In this document: piece by piece, positions 39,807 through 48,841 of the stretch
Layout: the number at the start of each line of letters is the position of its first letter
Numbering within the stretch: the first letter of the stretch is position 1
Assembly (NCBI GenBank): GCA_022822445.1
Contig: JAJEBR010000086.1
Coordinates: 1 to 60,154, forward strand
Direction of reading: 5' to 3'
Source: Gemmatimonadota bacterium
Lineage (GTDB): Bacteria; Gemmatimonadota; Gemmatimonadetes; Longimicrobiales; Gaopeijiaceae
DNA length: 60,154 bases
The notes under the pieces: model-generated
Databases searched by the model: none
Seen by the model: only the letters and a program-made list of their open reading frames with translations
What the model was told of the DNA's origin: nothing
Position numbers and translations under genes: made by a program

Positions 39807-40613
39807 TCAGCCCCCGCCCCCGAAGACCAGCGACACCCCGAAGGCCAGTCCCGTGTTGAAGATCACGTTGCCGAAGAGCACCGCCGTCATGACCGCGGCC
39901 AGCGAGTACCGCATGAAGGCCATCGGAATCACCAGAAGCTCGTTGGGGAGCGGCACGAAGGCCGCATACACGAAGAGCAGGCCCAGCGGCAGCAGCCGGT
40001 GACGCGAGTGAAGCGCCTCGGCGCGCGCCCGGAAGCCGGCCAGCCGGCCATCCGCAAGGTGACGGGTGGCGTCGCCGATCAGGTATCCCAGCAGGTCGCC
40101 GCCGGTCATCCCCAGCGCGATCGTGGCCAGGGTGGGCACCGGCTGGAAGCCCGACTCGATGAAGAACGGGTAGAAGGCCGCGATCGGCACCGGCCAGACC
40201 AGATTGAAGCCGCTCACCACCGAAGCCAGCAGGAGCCCGGGATATCCCGCCGCCGCGGCCGCGTTCCGGGCCCCCTCGATGTCGCCCGCCCGCAGGTTCA
40301 CCCAGGCCATCAAGGCAAGCAGCGCGGCGATCGCCATCAGCTTGACCGCGACCGGCGCCCGCCGCCGCGGCCCCATCCGCCGCCGCATCTCCGCCGACCA
40401 GGTCACGAAACGCGCGATCTCGTCGGCCGGGGGCACCGCGTCCGGCTCGCCGTAAGCCGTCTCCAGACGCCACCGCATGTACGCCTTCGAGGGTAGCGGC
40501 AGGAAGGGGGGACGGCGGTACCAGTCCCGCGGCCGGAAGGCCCACGCAGCCGAGAGGAGGGCGGGCCAGAGCCAGGGGCGCCGCAGCGCCAGGAGGATGA
40601 AGGGGCGTAGCAT
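39807..40613 (-). CDS. VTT/DedA-like integral membrane protein
   Basis: About 268 residues. The soluble N-terminal ~95 residues contain RDWYRRPPFLPLPS. A membrane part follows with about five helices, including the segments GYPGLLLASVVSGFNLVWPVP and VYAAFVPLPNELLVIPMAFM, which resemble the re-entrant P-x(n)-E/N motif of VTT/DedA (SNARE-associated) proteins. Function unknown; DedA proteins act as lipid-transport or proton-linked membrane proteins. ATG 40613 is used; an in-frame TTG at 40622 is possible. First gene of the coaE-nrnA run. Confidence 0.6.
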   Translation of the reverse strand: MLRPFILLALRRPWLWPALLSAAWAFRPRDWYRRPPFLPLPSKAYMRWRLETAYGEPDAVPPADEIARFVTWSAEMRRRMGPRRRAPVAVKLMAIAALLALMAWVNLRAGDIEGARNAAAAAGYPGLLLASVVSGFNLVWPVPIAAFYPFFIESGFQPVPTLATIALGMTGGDLLGYLIGDATRHLADGRLAGFRARAEALHSRHRLLPLGLLFVYAAFVPLPNELLVIPMAFMRYSLAAVMTAVLFGNVIFNTGLAFGVSLVFGGGG

Positions 40614-40689
40614 GCTGTTCAAAGTTAGTTGACTCGGATGTTGCGGTCCTGATTCACCGTTGTGTGGGTGCTCACCGAGGCGTCATGAG

Positions 40690-40711
40690 AATATTCCCGC
40701 TCGGGAATATT
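40690..40711. promoter_or_regulatory. Perfect 22-bp palindrome, TTCCCG core
   Basis: Half-site AATATTCCCG, 2-nt centre CT, then the exact reverse complement. It shares the core TTCCCG-N2-CGGGAA with a second palindrome at 40785-40802. It is in the divergent region between the VTT/DedA-like gene and the YyaL-like gene. A dimeric repressor is likely; no candidate regulator gene is adjacent. Confidence 0.65.
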
Positions 40712-40784
40712 TCGAGGATTTTGAACGGAATTCGGGCATGTCAGCATAATATGGGATACACAATATGCAGATTTGACCTATCCG

Positions 40785-40802
40785 TTTTCCCGATCGGGAA
40801 AA
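40785..40802. promoter_or_regulatory. Perfect 18-bp palindrome, TTCCCG core
   Basis: TTTTCCCGA followed directly by TCGGGAAAA. It lies 93 bp centre-to-centre from the palindrome at 40690. The intervening ~75 bp is AT-rich (CATAATATGGGATACACAAT) and could carry the promoter, so the pair could repress by looping. Confidence 0.65.
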
Positions 40803-40902
40803 AACCCGTGACGGCGACCCAGCCCCTTGGCTGGCCGCCACGCGCCACCCCGTCGGCTCGTCGTGCTCCGGCGGATGCTTCCGCGGACCGCTATCTTCCC
40901 CC

Positions 40903-42996
40903 ATGCCCAACCGCCTCGCCTCCGAGACCAGTCCGTACCTGCTCCAACACGCCGATAACCCCGTGGACTGGTACCCGTGGTGCGACGAGGCGCTGGCCCT
41001 CGCCCGGGAGCACGACCGCCCCATCCTGCTGTCGATCGGCTATTCGGCGTGCCACTGGTGCCATGTGATGGAGCGGGAATCGTTCGAGGACCCGGCGACC
41101 GCGCGCCTGATGAACGAAGCCTTCGTCAACATCAAGGTGGACCGCGAGGAGCGGCCCGACATCGACTCGATCTACATGAGCGCGGTGCAGGCGCTGACGG
41201 GACATGGAGGCTGGCCGCTGACCGCCTTCCTCACCCCCGAGGGCGTCCCCTTCTACGGGGGGACCTATTTCCCGCCGGAGCCACGCCATGGAATGCCTTC
41301 CTTCCGGCAGGTGCTGGCCGGCGTCACCGAGGCGTACCGGAACCGCCGCGACGAGGTGGCGCGGGCGGGGGTCCAGCTGACCGGCGCCCTGAAGCGCAGC
41401 ACCACCGAAGCCCATCCTCCGATCGGCCCGGAGGGCACGTCGGGACGCCGTCTGATCGAGCACGCGGTCGGTGCCGCCGGACGGAGCTTCGATGCGGCCA
41501 ACGGCGGATTCGGCGGAGCGCCCAAGTTCCCCCAGCCCGTCTTCCTTGACTTCCTGCTGAGGACGGGCGGACCGCAGTCGCACGGGGTTTCGATGGCGGT
41601 GCACACGCTCACGCGGATGGCCGCGGGCGGGATTCGCGACCACGCCGGCGGCGGCTTCCACCGCTACTCCGTCGATGCGCGCTGGCTCGTCCCCCACTTC
41701 GAGAAGATGCTCTACGACAACGCGCTCATCGCGCGGGCGCTGACCCGGGCCCACCTCCTCGGCGCCCGCCACCTCGGCCCGGTCGCGCAGGAGACGCTGG
41801 ACTACGTGCTTGAGGACCTCACGTCCCCGGACGGCGCCTTCCATTCCGCCCGCGACGCCGACTCGGAGGGCGAGGACGGCTCCCACGAGGAGGGCGCCTT
41901 CTACCTCTGGACCCCGGCGCAGATCCGGGAGCTCCTCGGCCCGGATGAGGCCCGGCTCCTGTCCCGCGTCTACGACGTGAGCGATGCCGGCAACTTCGAG
42001 GGGCGGAACATCCTGCACCTGCCGCACGACCTCGACGCGGTCGCCCGCCAGGAAGGGATCGCGCACGACGAGCTGGGCCGGATGCTGGGCGAATCGCTCG
42101 CCACGCTGAAGGCCCACCGCGCCGCCCGCCCGGAGCCGCTCCGCGACGAGAAGATCCTCACCTCCTGGAACGGCCTTGCCATCCGCGCGCTCGCCGAAGC
42201 CGGCCCGGCGCTGGGGCGGCCCGACTACACCCGCGCGGCGGAGCGGGCCGCGAGCTTCCTGCTGGACACCTTGCGGCGCGAAGGACGCCTCCACCGCGTT
42301 CTCACCGGCGGCCGCGTGCACATCGAGGGCTTCCTCGAGGACTACGGCGCCCTCGGCAACGCCTGCCTGTCCCTCTACGAGGCCACCCTCGACCCGCGCT
42401 GGCTTTCCGAGACTACCTGGCTGGCCGACCGGACCATCGCCCGCTTCTGGTCCCCCGAAGGCAGGCTCTTCCACGACACCGACGCCGACGCGGACCCCCT
42501 CGTCCTGCGGCCGCGCGACATCATGGACAACGCCACCCCCTCCGGGAATTCTCTCGCGGCGGAACTGCTGGCCCGCTCCGCGGTTCTGACCGGATCGGCG
42601 GAGCACGCCGAGGTCGTTGAAGCCGTGGTCGACCGCGAGCGCGGCGCCATGGAGCGCTACCCGGCCGGGATGGGGCGGCTGCTCACGGTGGCGCTGCTGC
42701 GCGAGACGCCGCAGGTGGAGGTGACGGTGGTGGGCACGCCGGAGGCGGGCGCGGAGATGCTGGAACAGGCCCACCGCGTCCCGCTGCCCAACCGAACCAT
42801 CGCCGGTGGCGACCCGGGGGATCCCGGGGTGGCAGCCCTCCCCGCGATGGAAGGCCGCCTCGCCGCCGCAGGAAGCGCCTTCGTGTGCGTCGGCTCGACC
42901 TGCTTCGAACCCGCGGACTCGCCCGGAAAACTGGACGCGGTGCTCCGGCGTGCCCAATCTGTTATTTTGGAGGCCCGGGGGGCGCGGGAGGCCTGA
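40903..42996 (+). CDS. YyaL-type thioredoxin-domain protein (DUF255)
   Basis: A 697-residue cytoplasmic protein. The N-terminal thioredoxin-like DUF255 domain has [17 protein letters not shown], the redox-type motif [17 protein letters not shown] and the segment [14 protein letters not shown]. The remainder is an (alpha/alpha)6-barrel like that of N-acylglucosamine epimerases ([38 protein letters not shown]). This is the spermatogenesis-associated protein 20/YyaL family; its activity is not established. It lies downstream of two palindromic operator candidates, so a regulated redox or sugar-related role is possible. Confidence 0.92.
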   Translation: MPNRLASETSPYLLQHADNPVDWYPWCDEALALAREHDRPILLSIGYSACHWCHVMERESFEDPATARLMNEAFVNIKVDREERPDIDSIYMSAVQALTGHGGWPLTAFLTPEGVPFYGGTYFPPEPRHGMPSFRQVLAGVTEAYRNRRDEVARAGVQLTGALKRSTTEAHPPIGPEGTSGRRLIEHAVGAAGRSFDAANGGFGGAPKFPQPVFLDFLLRTGGPQSHGVSMAVHTLTRMAAGGIRDHAGGGFHRYSVDARWLVPHFEKMLYDNALIARALTRAHLLGARHLGPVAQETLDYVLEDLTSPDGAFHSARDADSEGEDGSHEEGAFYLWTPAQIRELLGPDEARLLSRVYDVSDAGNFEGRNILHLPHDLDAVARQEGIAHDELGRMLGESLATLKAHRAARPEPLRDEKILTSWNGLAIRALAEAGPALGRPDYTRAAERAASFLLDTLRREGRLHRVLTGGRVHIEGFLEDYGALGNACLSLYEATLDPRWLSETTWLADRTIARFWSPEGRLFHDTDADADPLVLRPRDIMDNATPSGNSLAAELLARSAVLTGSAEHAEVVEAVVDRERGAMERYPAGMGRLLTVALLRETPQVEVTVVGTPEAGAEMLEQAHRVPLPNRTIAGGDPGDPGVAALPAMEGRLAAAGSAFVCVGSTCFEPADSPGKLDAVLRRAQSVILEARGAREA

Positions 42997-43122
42997 ACCC
43001 TGCTGTGCGCCCGACCACCGCTGGGCGCCCGAGCACCGCTGGGGCTCGATCGCCGCCGGGGGCTTCAGGCGGGACGCCTGAGCGCCCCCCCGGTCCGCGC
43101 GGACGCCGCAACACCGGAGAAT

Positions 43123-45255
43123 ATGGCAACACTGGAACACGACCTGGGCGCCGACATCGAATCGGACCTTCCGGACCCCCGGACGCTGCTGGCCTGGTAC
43201 CGAACCATGGTCACGGCGCGAGCGCTGGACGACCGCGAAGGACAGCTGTACAGGCAGGGCAAGGTCTTCTTCCAGATCGCGGGTGCCGGCCACGAGGCGA
43301 TCCTGGTCGCGCTCGCGCACGGGCTCCGGCCCGGGTCGGACTGGTTCTACCTATACTACCGCGACCGCGCGCTGGCGCTGGCGCTCGGCGTCACGCCGGT
43401 CGAACAGCTCCTCCAGGGGATGGGCGCCGAGGCAGACCCCGCGAGCGGCGGCCGCCAGATGCCGGCGCACTTCGCCGACACCCGCTACAACATCGTCTGT
43501 CCCTCGTCGCCCACCGGCACCCAGTTCCTGAACGCGGTGGGCACGGCCGAAGCGGGGCTGCGCGCGACCATCGCGCCCGAGCTGCGCCACCACGTCACCT
43601 CCTTCGCCGAAGACGAGATCGTCGTGTGCACCGCCGGCGACGGCACCACCTCGGAGGGCGAGTTCTGGGAGGCGCTGAACACCGCCTGCAACCTCAAGCT
43701 GCCCGTCCTCTTCGTCATCGAGGACAACGAGTACGCGATTTCCGTCCCCGTAGAGGTGCAGACCGCCGGCGGGAACGTATCGCGGCTGCTCACCGGCTTC
43801 CCGGACCTCAAGATCGTGGAGTGCGACGGCACCGACCTGACGGAGAGCCACCGCGCGTCCAGCGAGGCGATCGCCTGGTGCCGGAAGCGCCGCGGGCCCG
43901 CGATCCTGCACGCGCACACCACCCGCCCGTACTCGCACTCGGCCTCCGACGACGAGACCCTCTACCGCTCCCCCGCCGAGCGGGCCGAGCAGGACCGCCG
44001 CGACCCCCTCCCGAAGGCGCGCCGCCTGCTGATCGAGATGGAGGTCGCTACGCCGGCGGAACTCGACCGCATGGAGGCGGACGTGAAGGCGGCCGTGGCC
44101 GCGGCGGCGGACCAGGCACTCGAGCACCCGCAACCGCCGGTGGACACGGCGACGAAGTGGCTCTACTCGGAGACCGTCGACCCCACCGGCCGCCAGTTCG
44201 ACACCGAGGACCGCCCCGCCGTCGCGGACGACCGGCCGCTTACCATGGTCGACCTGCTGAACCGCTGCATGCGGGACGAGATGAAGCGCGATCCGCGCAT
44301 CGTGGTCTTCGGTCAGGACGTGGCCGACGTGTCACGGGAGGATGCGATCGGCGAGGTGAAGGGCAAGGGCGGCGTCTTCATGGTGACCCACGGCCTGCAG
44401 AGGCGCTTCGGCAGCAACCGCGTCTACAACGCGCCGCTCGCAGAGGCCAACATCATCGGGCGGGCGGTGGGAATGGCCGCGCGCGGGCTAAGGCCGGTCG
44501 TGGAGATTCAGTTCTTCGACTACATCTGGCCCGCGATGATGCAGCTCCGCAACGAGCTGGCCACCATGCACTACCGCTCGGCCGGGAAGTGGTCGGCGCC
44601 GGTCGTGGTGCGGACCACATACGGCGGCTACATCAAGGGCGGGATCTACCACTCGCAGACCGGCGCGACCCTCTTCACCCACACGCCCGGCCTGCGCGTC
44701 GTGCTACCGTCCAACGCGCTGGACGCAAACGGCCTCCTGCGTACAGCCATCCGCTGCGACGACCCCGTCATGTTCCTCGAACACAAGCACCTCTACCGGC
44801 AGGTCCACAACAAGAGCCCGGATCCGGGCCCGGACTTCATGATCCCCTTCGGCAAGGCGAAGGTGGTGCGGAGCGGACGCGATCTGACGGTGGTGACCTG
44901 CGGCGCGCTCGTGAAGCGCACGATGGACGCGGCCCGGGTCGCGGAGGACCGGCACGGGATCAGCACCGAGGTGATCGACCTCAGGACCCTGTCGCCGCTG
45001 GACATGGAGACGGTGGCCGACTCGGTGCGGCGCACCAACAAGGTGATCGTCGCGCACGAGGACGCGCTCTCCTTCGGGATCGGCGCCGAGGTGGCCGCCC
45101 GGATCGCGGACGAGCTCTTCCCCTGGCTGGACGGACCGGTCCGCCGGGTCGCCGCGCTGGACACGTGGGTGGCATTCTCGCCCCAACTGGAAAAGGCCAC
45201 CCTGCCCCAGTCCGAAGACGTGCTGGACGCGATCCTGAGGCTCGCCGGGTACTGA
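43123..45255 (+). CDS. Fused E1 alpha-beta subunit of branched-chain/2-oxoacid dehydrogenase
   Basis: A 710-residue single chain. Residues ~1-350 are the E1-alpha part with the thiamine-diphosphate motif [20 protein letters not shown] and [12 protein letters not shown]. Residues ~365-710 are the E1-beta part ([49 protein letters not shown]). In most bacteria these are two genes; fused forms are known. It decarboxylates 2-oxoisovalerate-type acids and passes the acyl group to a lipoyl E2, which is not in this window. Start ATG 43123 has GGAGAAT just upstream. Confidence 0.9.
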   Translation: MATLEHDLGADIESDLPDPRTLLAWYRTMVTARALDDREGQLYRQGKVFFQIAGAGHEAILVALAHGLRPGSDWFYLYYRDRALALALGVTPVEQLLQGMGAEADPASGGRQMPAHFADTRYNIVCPSSPTGTQFLNAVGTAEAGLRATIAPELRHHVTSFAEDEIVVCTAGDGTTSEGEFWEALNTACNLKLPVLFVIEDNEYAISVPVEVQTAGGNVSRLLTGFPDLKIVECDGTDLTESHRASSEAIAWCRKRRGPAILHAHTTRPYSHSASDDETLYRSPAERAEQDRRDPLPKARRLLIEMEVATPAELDRMEADVKAAVAAAADQALEHPQPPVDTATKWLYSETVDPTGRQFDTEDRPAVADDRPLTMVDLLNRCMRDEMKRDPRIVVFGQDVADVSREDAIGEVKGKGGVFMVTHGLQRRFGSNRVYNAPLAEANIIGRAVGMAARGLRPVVEIQFFDYIWPAMMQLRNELATMHYRSAGKWSAPVVVRTTYGGYIKGGIYHSQTGATLFTHTPGLRVVLPSNALDANGLLRTAIRCDDPVMFLEHKHLYRQVHNKSPDPGPDFMIPFGKAKVVRSGRDLTVVTCGALVKRTMDAARVAEDRHGISTEVIDLRTLSPLDMETVADSVRRTNKVIVAHEDALSFGIGAEVAARIADELFPWLDGPVRRVAALDTWVAFSPQLEKATLPQSEDVLDAILRLAGY

Positions 45256-45316
45256 GGACACCGGCGGGTAACGCGGACGACCGGCGGGGCACCAGGGGAG
45301 ACGGTCCGAGGCCGCA

Positions 45317-45360
45317 GATTGTAAAGCAAGCTTTACGATTTGTCGTGTAAACCTTACATG
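45317..45360. promoter_or_regulatory. 44-bp TGTAAAG element, copy F, between convergent genes
   Basis: ATTGTAAAGCAAGC, TTTACG, ATTTGTCGTGTAAACCT, TACATG. It has the clearest TTGTAAAG-CAAG-CTTTACG inverted repeat of all copies. It lies between the 3' ends of the E1 gene (45255) and the membrane-protein gene (45367), so it is not an obvious promoter for an annotated gene. Confidence 0.55.
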
Positions 45361-45366
45361 TGAGCT

Positions 45367-46254
45367 CTACGCTTCAACCTCGAGCTCCCGCTCCCTCCAC
45401 ACCTCATCCAGCGCCCCGATCGCCTCCTCCTCGGACTCCGAGTTCTCGATCACGCGGTCGGCCAGGTACTCGATGTTGTCGAGCGGGGCTTCGCCGGCCA
45501 GCGATTTGATCTGGACCTCCGCCAGTCCGCCGAGCGCCCTGCCGACCGCCTCGGCCTCCCGCACGAACTCCTCCCCGATCGCGGCCAGGGCACCCTGCGC
45601 GCCGGCGATCACCATGTCGGCCCGCCCGGACAGTTCCTCGAGCCGGCGGGTCTCCTCCATGTCCCGGTTGTAGCGGTCCATCACGGCCAGCCGAGCGTCG
45701 CATTCGTTGTAGAAGTTCAGCAGGACTTCCGCTCGCCGGTTGAGCTTCCCCAGCGCAAGCCGGAGCTTGGCACGGAGCTCGTTGGCCACCTCGAACTGCC
45801 CCGCAGCCAGCTCGTTCTCCGGACTCTGCTCCACGCGCACCTTCCAGTACGCGACCGACCGCCCGGCCTGGTCCAGCGCGCGCGTGAGCGATTCGCGGGC
45901 CCTCCCCCACTCCGTCTCGCCCCCGAGCGTTCGCGCCCGGTGCGACTCGATCGCCTCGCGGAACTGCTTGACCGCAAACTGGTGAACGGTGTGCAGCGCC
46001 TCCGAGTCCCCTTCCCGGTAGGCCTTGAGCCGGTAGGACACCTGCATCCGGCGCCCGAATACCCAGCCGGCGGTTCCAAGCAGCAGCAGCGGGAAGGCGG
46101 CCAGGGGTGTGGTCATGACGGAAATCACCGAGGCCAGGATCACCGTCGCGGCGAATACGGCGATCCACGGCTCCGCCCCGGATTGCCGCATCTCGTGCTC
46201 GTAGCAGCGCCGCGCCAGGTCGTCCAGCGAGCCGGAGAGCTGCATCCCGGTCAT
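45367..46254 (-). CDS. Membrane-anchored coiled-coil protein of unknown function
   Basis: I do not recognise the family. The 295 residues have a short N-terminal part, then two adjacent transmembrane helices (WIAVFAATVILASVISVM and PLAAFPLLLLGTAGWVF, about residues 30-66). A ~220-residue highly charged helical region probably forms coiled coil, ending in an acidic tail (SEEEAIGALDEVWREREL). Its ATG overlaps the moeB-like stop (ATGA), so it is translated with the adenylyltransferase. The arrangement resembles small membrane-tethered scaffold proteins; nothing more specific can be said. Confidence 0.7.
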   Translation of the reverse strand: MTGMQLSGSLDDLARRCYEHEMRQSGAEPWIAVFAATVILASVISVMTTPLAAFPLLLLGTAGWVFGRRMQVSYRLKAYREGDSEALHTVHQFAVKQFREAIESHRARTLGGETEWGRARESLTRALDQAGRSVAYWKVRVEQSPENELAAGQFEVANELRAKLRLALGKLNRRAEVLLNFYNECDARLAVMDRYNRDMEETRRLEELSGRADMVIAGAQGALAAIGEEFVREAEAVGRALGGLAEVQIKSLAGEAPLDNIEYLADRVIENSESEEEAIGALDEVWRERELEVEA

Positions 46255-47384
46255 CCCACCACCCCCGCGATTCCCCCGTCGAGGTTGCGCACGTCACCGT
46301 ACCCCTCCGCGGCGAGCAGCTTCGCCACCTCCAGGCTCCTCACCCCCGTGTGGCAGTACACCACCACGGGGCGGTCGCGCGGTATCTCGTCGAGGCGGCC
46401 GGGCACCTCGCGCATCGGCACCAGCACGGCTCCCAGATCCTCCAGGTTCATCGTGCTCCACTCCATGGGCTCGCGCACATCGAGAAGGAAGGGGCGCGGC
46501 GAGGCGGCCAGCACCTCGTCCAGTTCCTGCGCCGCCACGTGCCCCACCTCGTCCTCGGCTCCGGTCCGCCCGGGTTCGGCCCCGCAGAACACCTCGTAGT
46601 CGATCAGCCCCGTCTGGGTGGGCGCGTCCCCGCACACGGGGCACTCGGGATCGCGGCGAATCTCCAGCTCCCGCCAGCTGCAGGCCAGCGCGTCGAAGAT
46701 CTGCAGCCGGCCGACCATCGGGCGCCCGACGCCCAGAATGAGCTTGATCGCCTCCATCGCCTGCGCCGCACCAATCACTCCGGGCAGCGCCCCGAAGACC
46801 CCCGCTTCCGCGCAGTTGGGGATCAGCCCCGGCGGCGGCGGTTCGCGGAAGAGGCAGCGGTAGCACGGCCCCCCCTCGGTCGCGAAGACCGCCAGCTGGC
46901 CCTCCCAGCGGTAGACCGACCCGTAGACGTTCGGCTTCCCGGTCAGTACGCAGGCGTCGTTGACGAGGTAGCGGGTCGGGAAGTTGTCGCTGCCGTCGAC
47001 GACCACATCGAAGCGCGACACGATCTCGAGGGCGTTTTCCGAAGTCAGCCGCAGCGCGCCCGTCTCGATCCGCACATGCGGGTTGACGTCGTGCAGGCGG
47101 GAGCGCGCCGATGCGACCTTCGGAGTCCCCAGCCCCGCGGTACCGTGCAGGATCTGGCGCTGCAGGTTGGTCACGTCGACCACGTCCGGGTCCACGATCC
47201 CCAGCGTGCCCACTCCGGCCGCCGCCAGGTACAGCGCCGCCGGCGACCCCAGCCCGCCGGCGCCGACCAGCAGCACCCGTGCGCCCTTGAGCCGCTCCTG
47301 TCCCTCCCGGCCCACCTCCGGCAGGACAAGGTGACGGGCGTAGCGGGACGACTCCTCCCGGGTGAGGGACCCCTCCCTGGTCAT
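46251..47384 (-). CDS. moeB: MoeB/ThiF adenylyltransferase fused to rhodanese
   Basis: A 377-residue two-domain protein. The E1-like domain has the Gly-rich nucleotide loop VLLVGAGGLGSPAALYLAAAG, the VTNLQRQ adenylation motif, zinc cysteines in GGPCYRC and PECPVCGD, and PNCAEAGVFGALPG. The C-terminal rhodanese domain has the active-site loop VVYCHTGVRS with its catalytic Cys. The MOCS3/Uba4-like layout suggests activation and thiolation of a ubiquitin-like sulfur carrier (MoaD, ThiS or similar). ATG 47384 overlaps the upstream remnant gene's stop (ATGA); an upstream in-frame extension is rejected. Confidence 0.88.
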   Translation of the reverse strand: MTREGSLTREESSRYARHLVLPEVGREGQERLKGARVLLVGAGGLGSPAALYLAAAGVGTLGIVDPDVVDVTNLQRQILHGTAGLGTPKVASARSRLHDVNPHVRIETGALRLTSENALEIVSRFDVVVDGSDNFPTRYLVNDACVLTGKPNVYGSVYRWEGQLAVFATEGGPCYRCLFREPPPPGLIPNCAEAGVFGALPGVIGAAQAMEAIKLILGVGRPMVGRLQIFDALACSWRELEIRRDPECPVCGDAPTQTGLIDYEVFCGAEPGRTGAEDEVGHVAAQELDEVLAASPRPFLLDVREPMEWSTMNLEDLGAVLVPMREVPGRLDEIPRDRPVVVYCHTGVRSLEVAKLLAAEGYGDVRNLDGGIAGVVG

Positions 47385-47758
47385 CCGGCCGTCAGCGGAT
47401 CTCGGGGAGTCCCGCGCCGGGGCGCGTGCGGGGCCCACGACTCGGAAACGAGGGTAGTGGACAGCCTGGTCACCTCCGGCGCGGTGTACGTGCCATTGCC
47501 AATGTCGATCTCGGCGCCGTCCGCGTATGTGATCGCGTACACGGGGTCGCGCTTCTTGTATAGGACTCCGCCGCCGAGCCGGAAGTTGCCCACCGCCAGG
47601 TCGGCGCCCAGCGTGTAGACCGACCTGGGAACCGCCAGCGTGCCCGTCCGGTTGTCCGCCAGCCCCGAAAAGGAGGTGATGTCGGCGTCGAAGCCCATCA
47701 GGCCCGCGCCCGCCGCGGCGATTACCAGCGGGATGCGGGGGATGGCGCGTCGTTTCAT
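47381..47758 (-). pseudogene. Truncated tandem copy of the outer-membrane barrel gene, still translatable
   Basis: 125 codons. After MKRRAIPRIPLVIAA it jumps into the middle of the upstream barrel protein. GAGLMGFDADIT, GLADNRTGTL, VYTLGADLAVG and IDIGNGTYTAPEVTRLSTT match GAGLLGFDLDMT, GLADNRTARL, FYTLGADVSLG and IDIGAGTYTEPDVATLTTR there. The first ~30 mature residues and the entire C-terminal half are missing, and the tail (APHAPRRGTPRDP) is unrelated. A good ribosome-binding site (GGAGG) and ATG survive, and its stop overlaps the moeB start. It is a duplication remnant, perhaps kept for coupling to moeB. Confidence 0.7.
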
Positions 47759-47795
47759 TGGACCTCCAGTTGGATGGTGATGAATGCCCTGGCCT

Positions 47796-48488
47796 TTATC
47801 GTCCCAGGCCGAACCGCAAGCCGATGCTTACGATGGGCCAGTAGTTGATCCACGCGCCAGCGTCGTCCCGGACCTCCTCCTCCTCAAGTTCAAGATTGTC
47901 CAGGAACGGCTGTGAGGCGAGCAGCGCCGCGTCGCCCGTGGCGGTCATCGAAAAGTCCCCGTCGGGGAGGATGACCGCCCCGATGTCGGCGAAGAAGCCA
48001 AGCCCGGGCCCGGAGTAGGAACCGAAGCCGAGGAGCAGGTACGGCGCGGTCCCCGTCCAGGAGAATCGGGTGGTGAGGGTGGCGACGTCCGGCTCGGTGT
48101 AGGTGCCCGCGCCGATATCGATGCTTGCGCCCGGGTCGAGGGTGATCCGGTAGCTGGGGTCCTCCGACTTGATCAGGAGCCCGGCGCCGGCGCGCAGCCC
48201 CCCCAGCGAGACGTCCGCGCCGAGGGTGTAGAACGCCTTCGGGAAGAAGAGCCTGGCGGTGCGGTTGTCGGCGAGGCCGAACCGCCCGGTCATGTCGAGG
48301 TCGAAGCCGAGCAGTCCGGCTCCGCCCCGGAGCGTGATGCCGCTGCCCACGGGGACCGCGACCTCGGGCCCGATCCCCAGCGTCCCGACGCGGCCGCCCA
48401 CCGAGAAGCCCGGCTGGAGGGCGTGGGCCGGCTGCACGACCGCCAGAAGCGGTAGTGTGCAGGATAGAATCACGTGAATCCGTTTCAA
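47796..48488 (-). CDS. Small outer-membrane beta-barrel protein
   Basis: About 230 residues with a signal peptide (VILSCTLPLLAVVQPAHA), then alternating beta strands rich in Gly and aromatics (FSVGGRVGTLGIGPEVAV, TLGADVSLGGLRAGAGLL), ending in IVSIGLRFGLGR. It resembles small OmpW/OMP_b-brl-type barrels; no named family is certain. Start: TTG 48488 (MKRIHVI-) is preferred to ATG 48500 because GGAG lies 7 nt before the TTG and the truncated paralogue starts at the same point with GGAGG before MKRR. Function unknown. Confidence 0.7.
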   Translation of the reverse strand: MKRIHVILSCTLPLLAVVQPAHALQPGFSVGGRVGTLGIGPEVAVPVGSGITLRGGAGLLGFDLDMTGRFGLADNRTARLFFPKAFYTLGADVSLGGLRAGAGLLIKSEDPSYRITLDPGASIDIGAGTYTEPDVATLTTRFSWTGTAPYLLLGFGSYSGPGLGFFADIGAVILPDGDFSMTATGDAALLASQPFLDNLELEEEEVRDDAGAWINYWPIVSIGLRFGLGR

Positions 48489-48500
48489 GTTGTGCTCCAT

Positions 48501-48841
48501 ACTGTTGAGGATATGCCGAACCGCGATGGACGAGCGGAGCCCGTTGGCAATCCCGGGAATCCCGGGTGGCAACCGGTGGGCCCCGGCGGGGTTCAAGATA
48601 CTGTAACCCCACACATGCGCCTGTGCGCGGAGACGGGTTCCGCAGGGGATACTTACGAAACACATAGTTGACTTCGGGAAGAACACGCGGTACTGTTGAT
48701 ACGAAGGTTTTCGTGAGACTTGGTGCATCGTCGAGATTGTCGCGGCGGCACTGCCAACTCCAGTCCATCAGTTCGCCTCCGATTTGCTTGGCGCAGAGCA
48801 CGATGTCGATCAGCCGCGCGGGCAGGAAAGGGAATCAAGTC
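48501..48841. other. Divergent intergenic region, barrel gene / propeller gene
   Basis: About 340 bp between divergent genes. It holds a short direct repeat AATCCCGGG x2 near 48550-48567 and moderately AT-rich DNA at 48640-48720 suitable for promoters. No copy of the 44-bp element and no RNA structure that I can recognise. Confidence 0.4.

Noticed and set aside
40683-40902. Small gene in the YyaL upstream region
   Set aside because: Frames there have no ribosome-binding site and atypical composition; palindromes explain the structure better.
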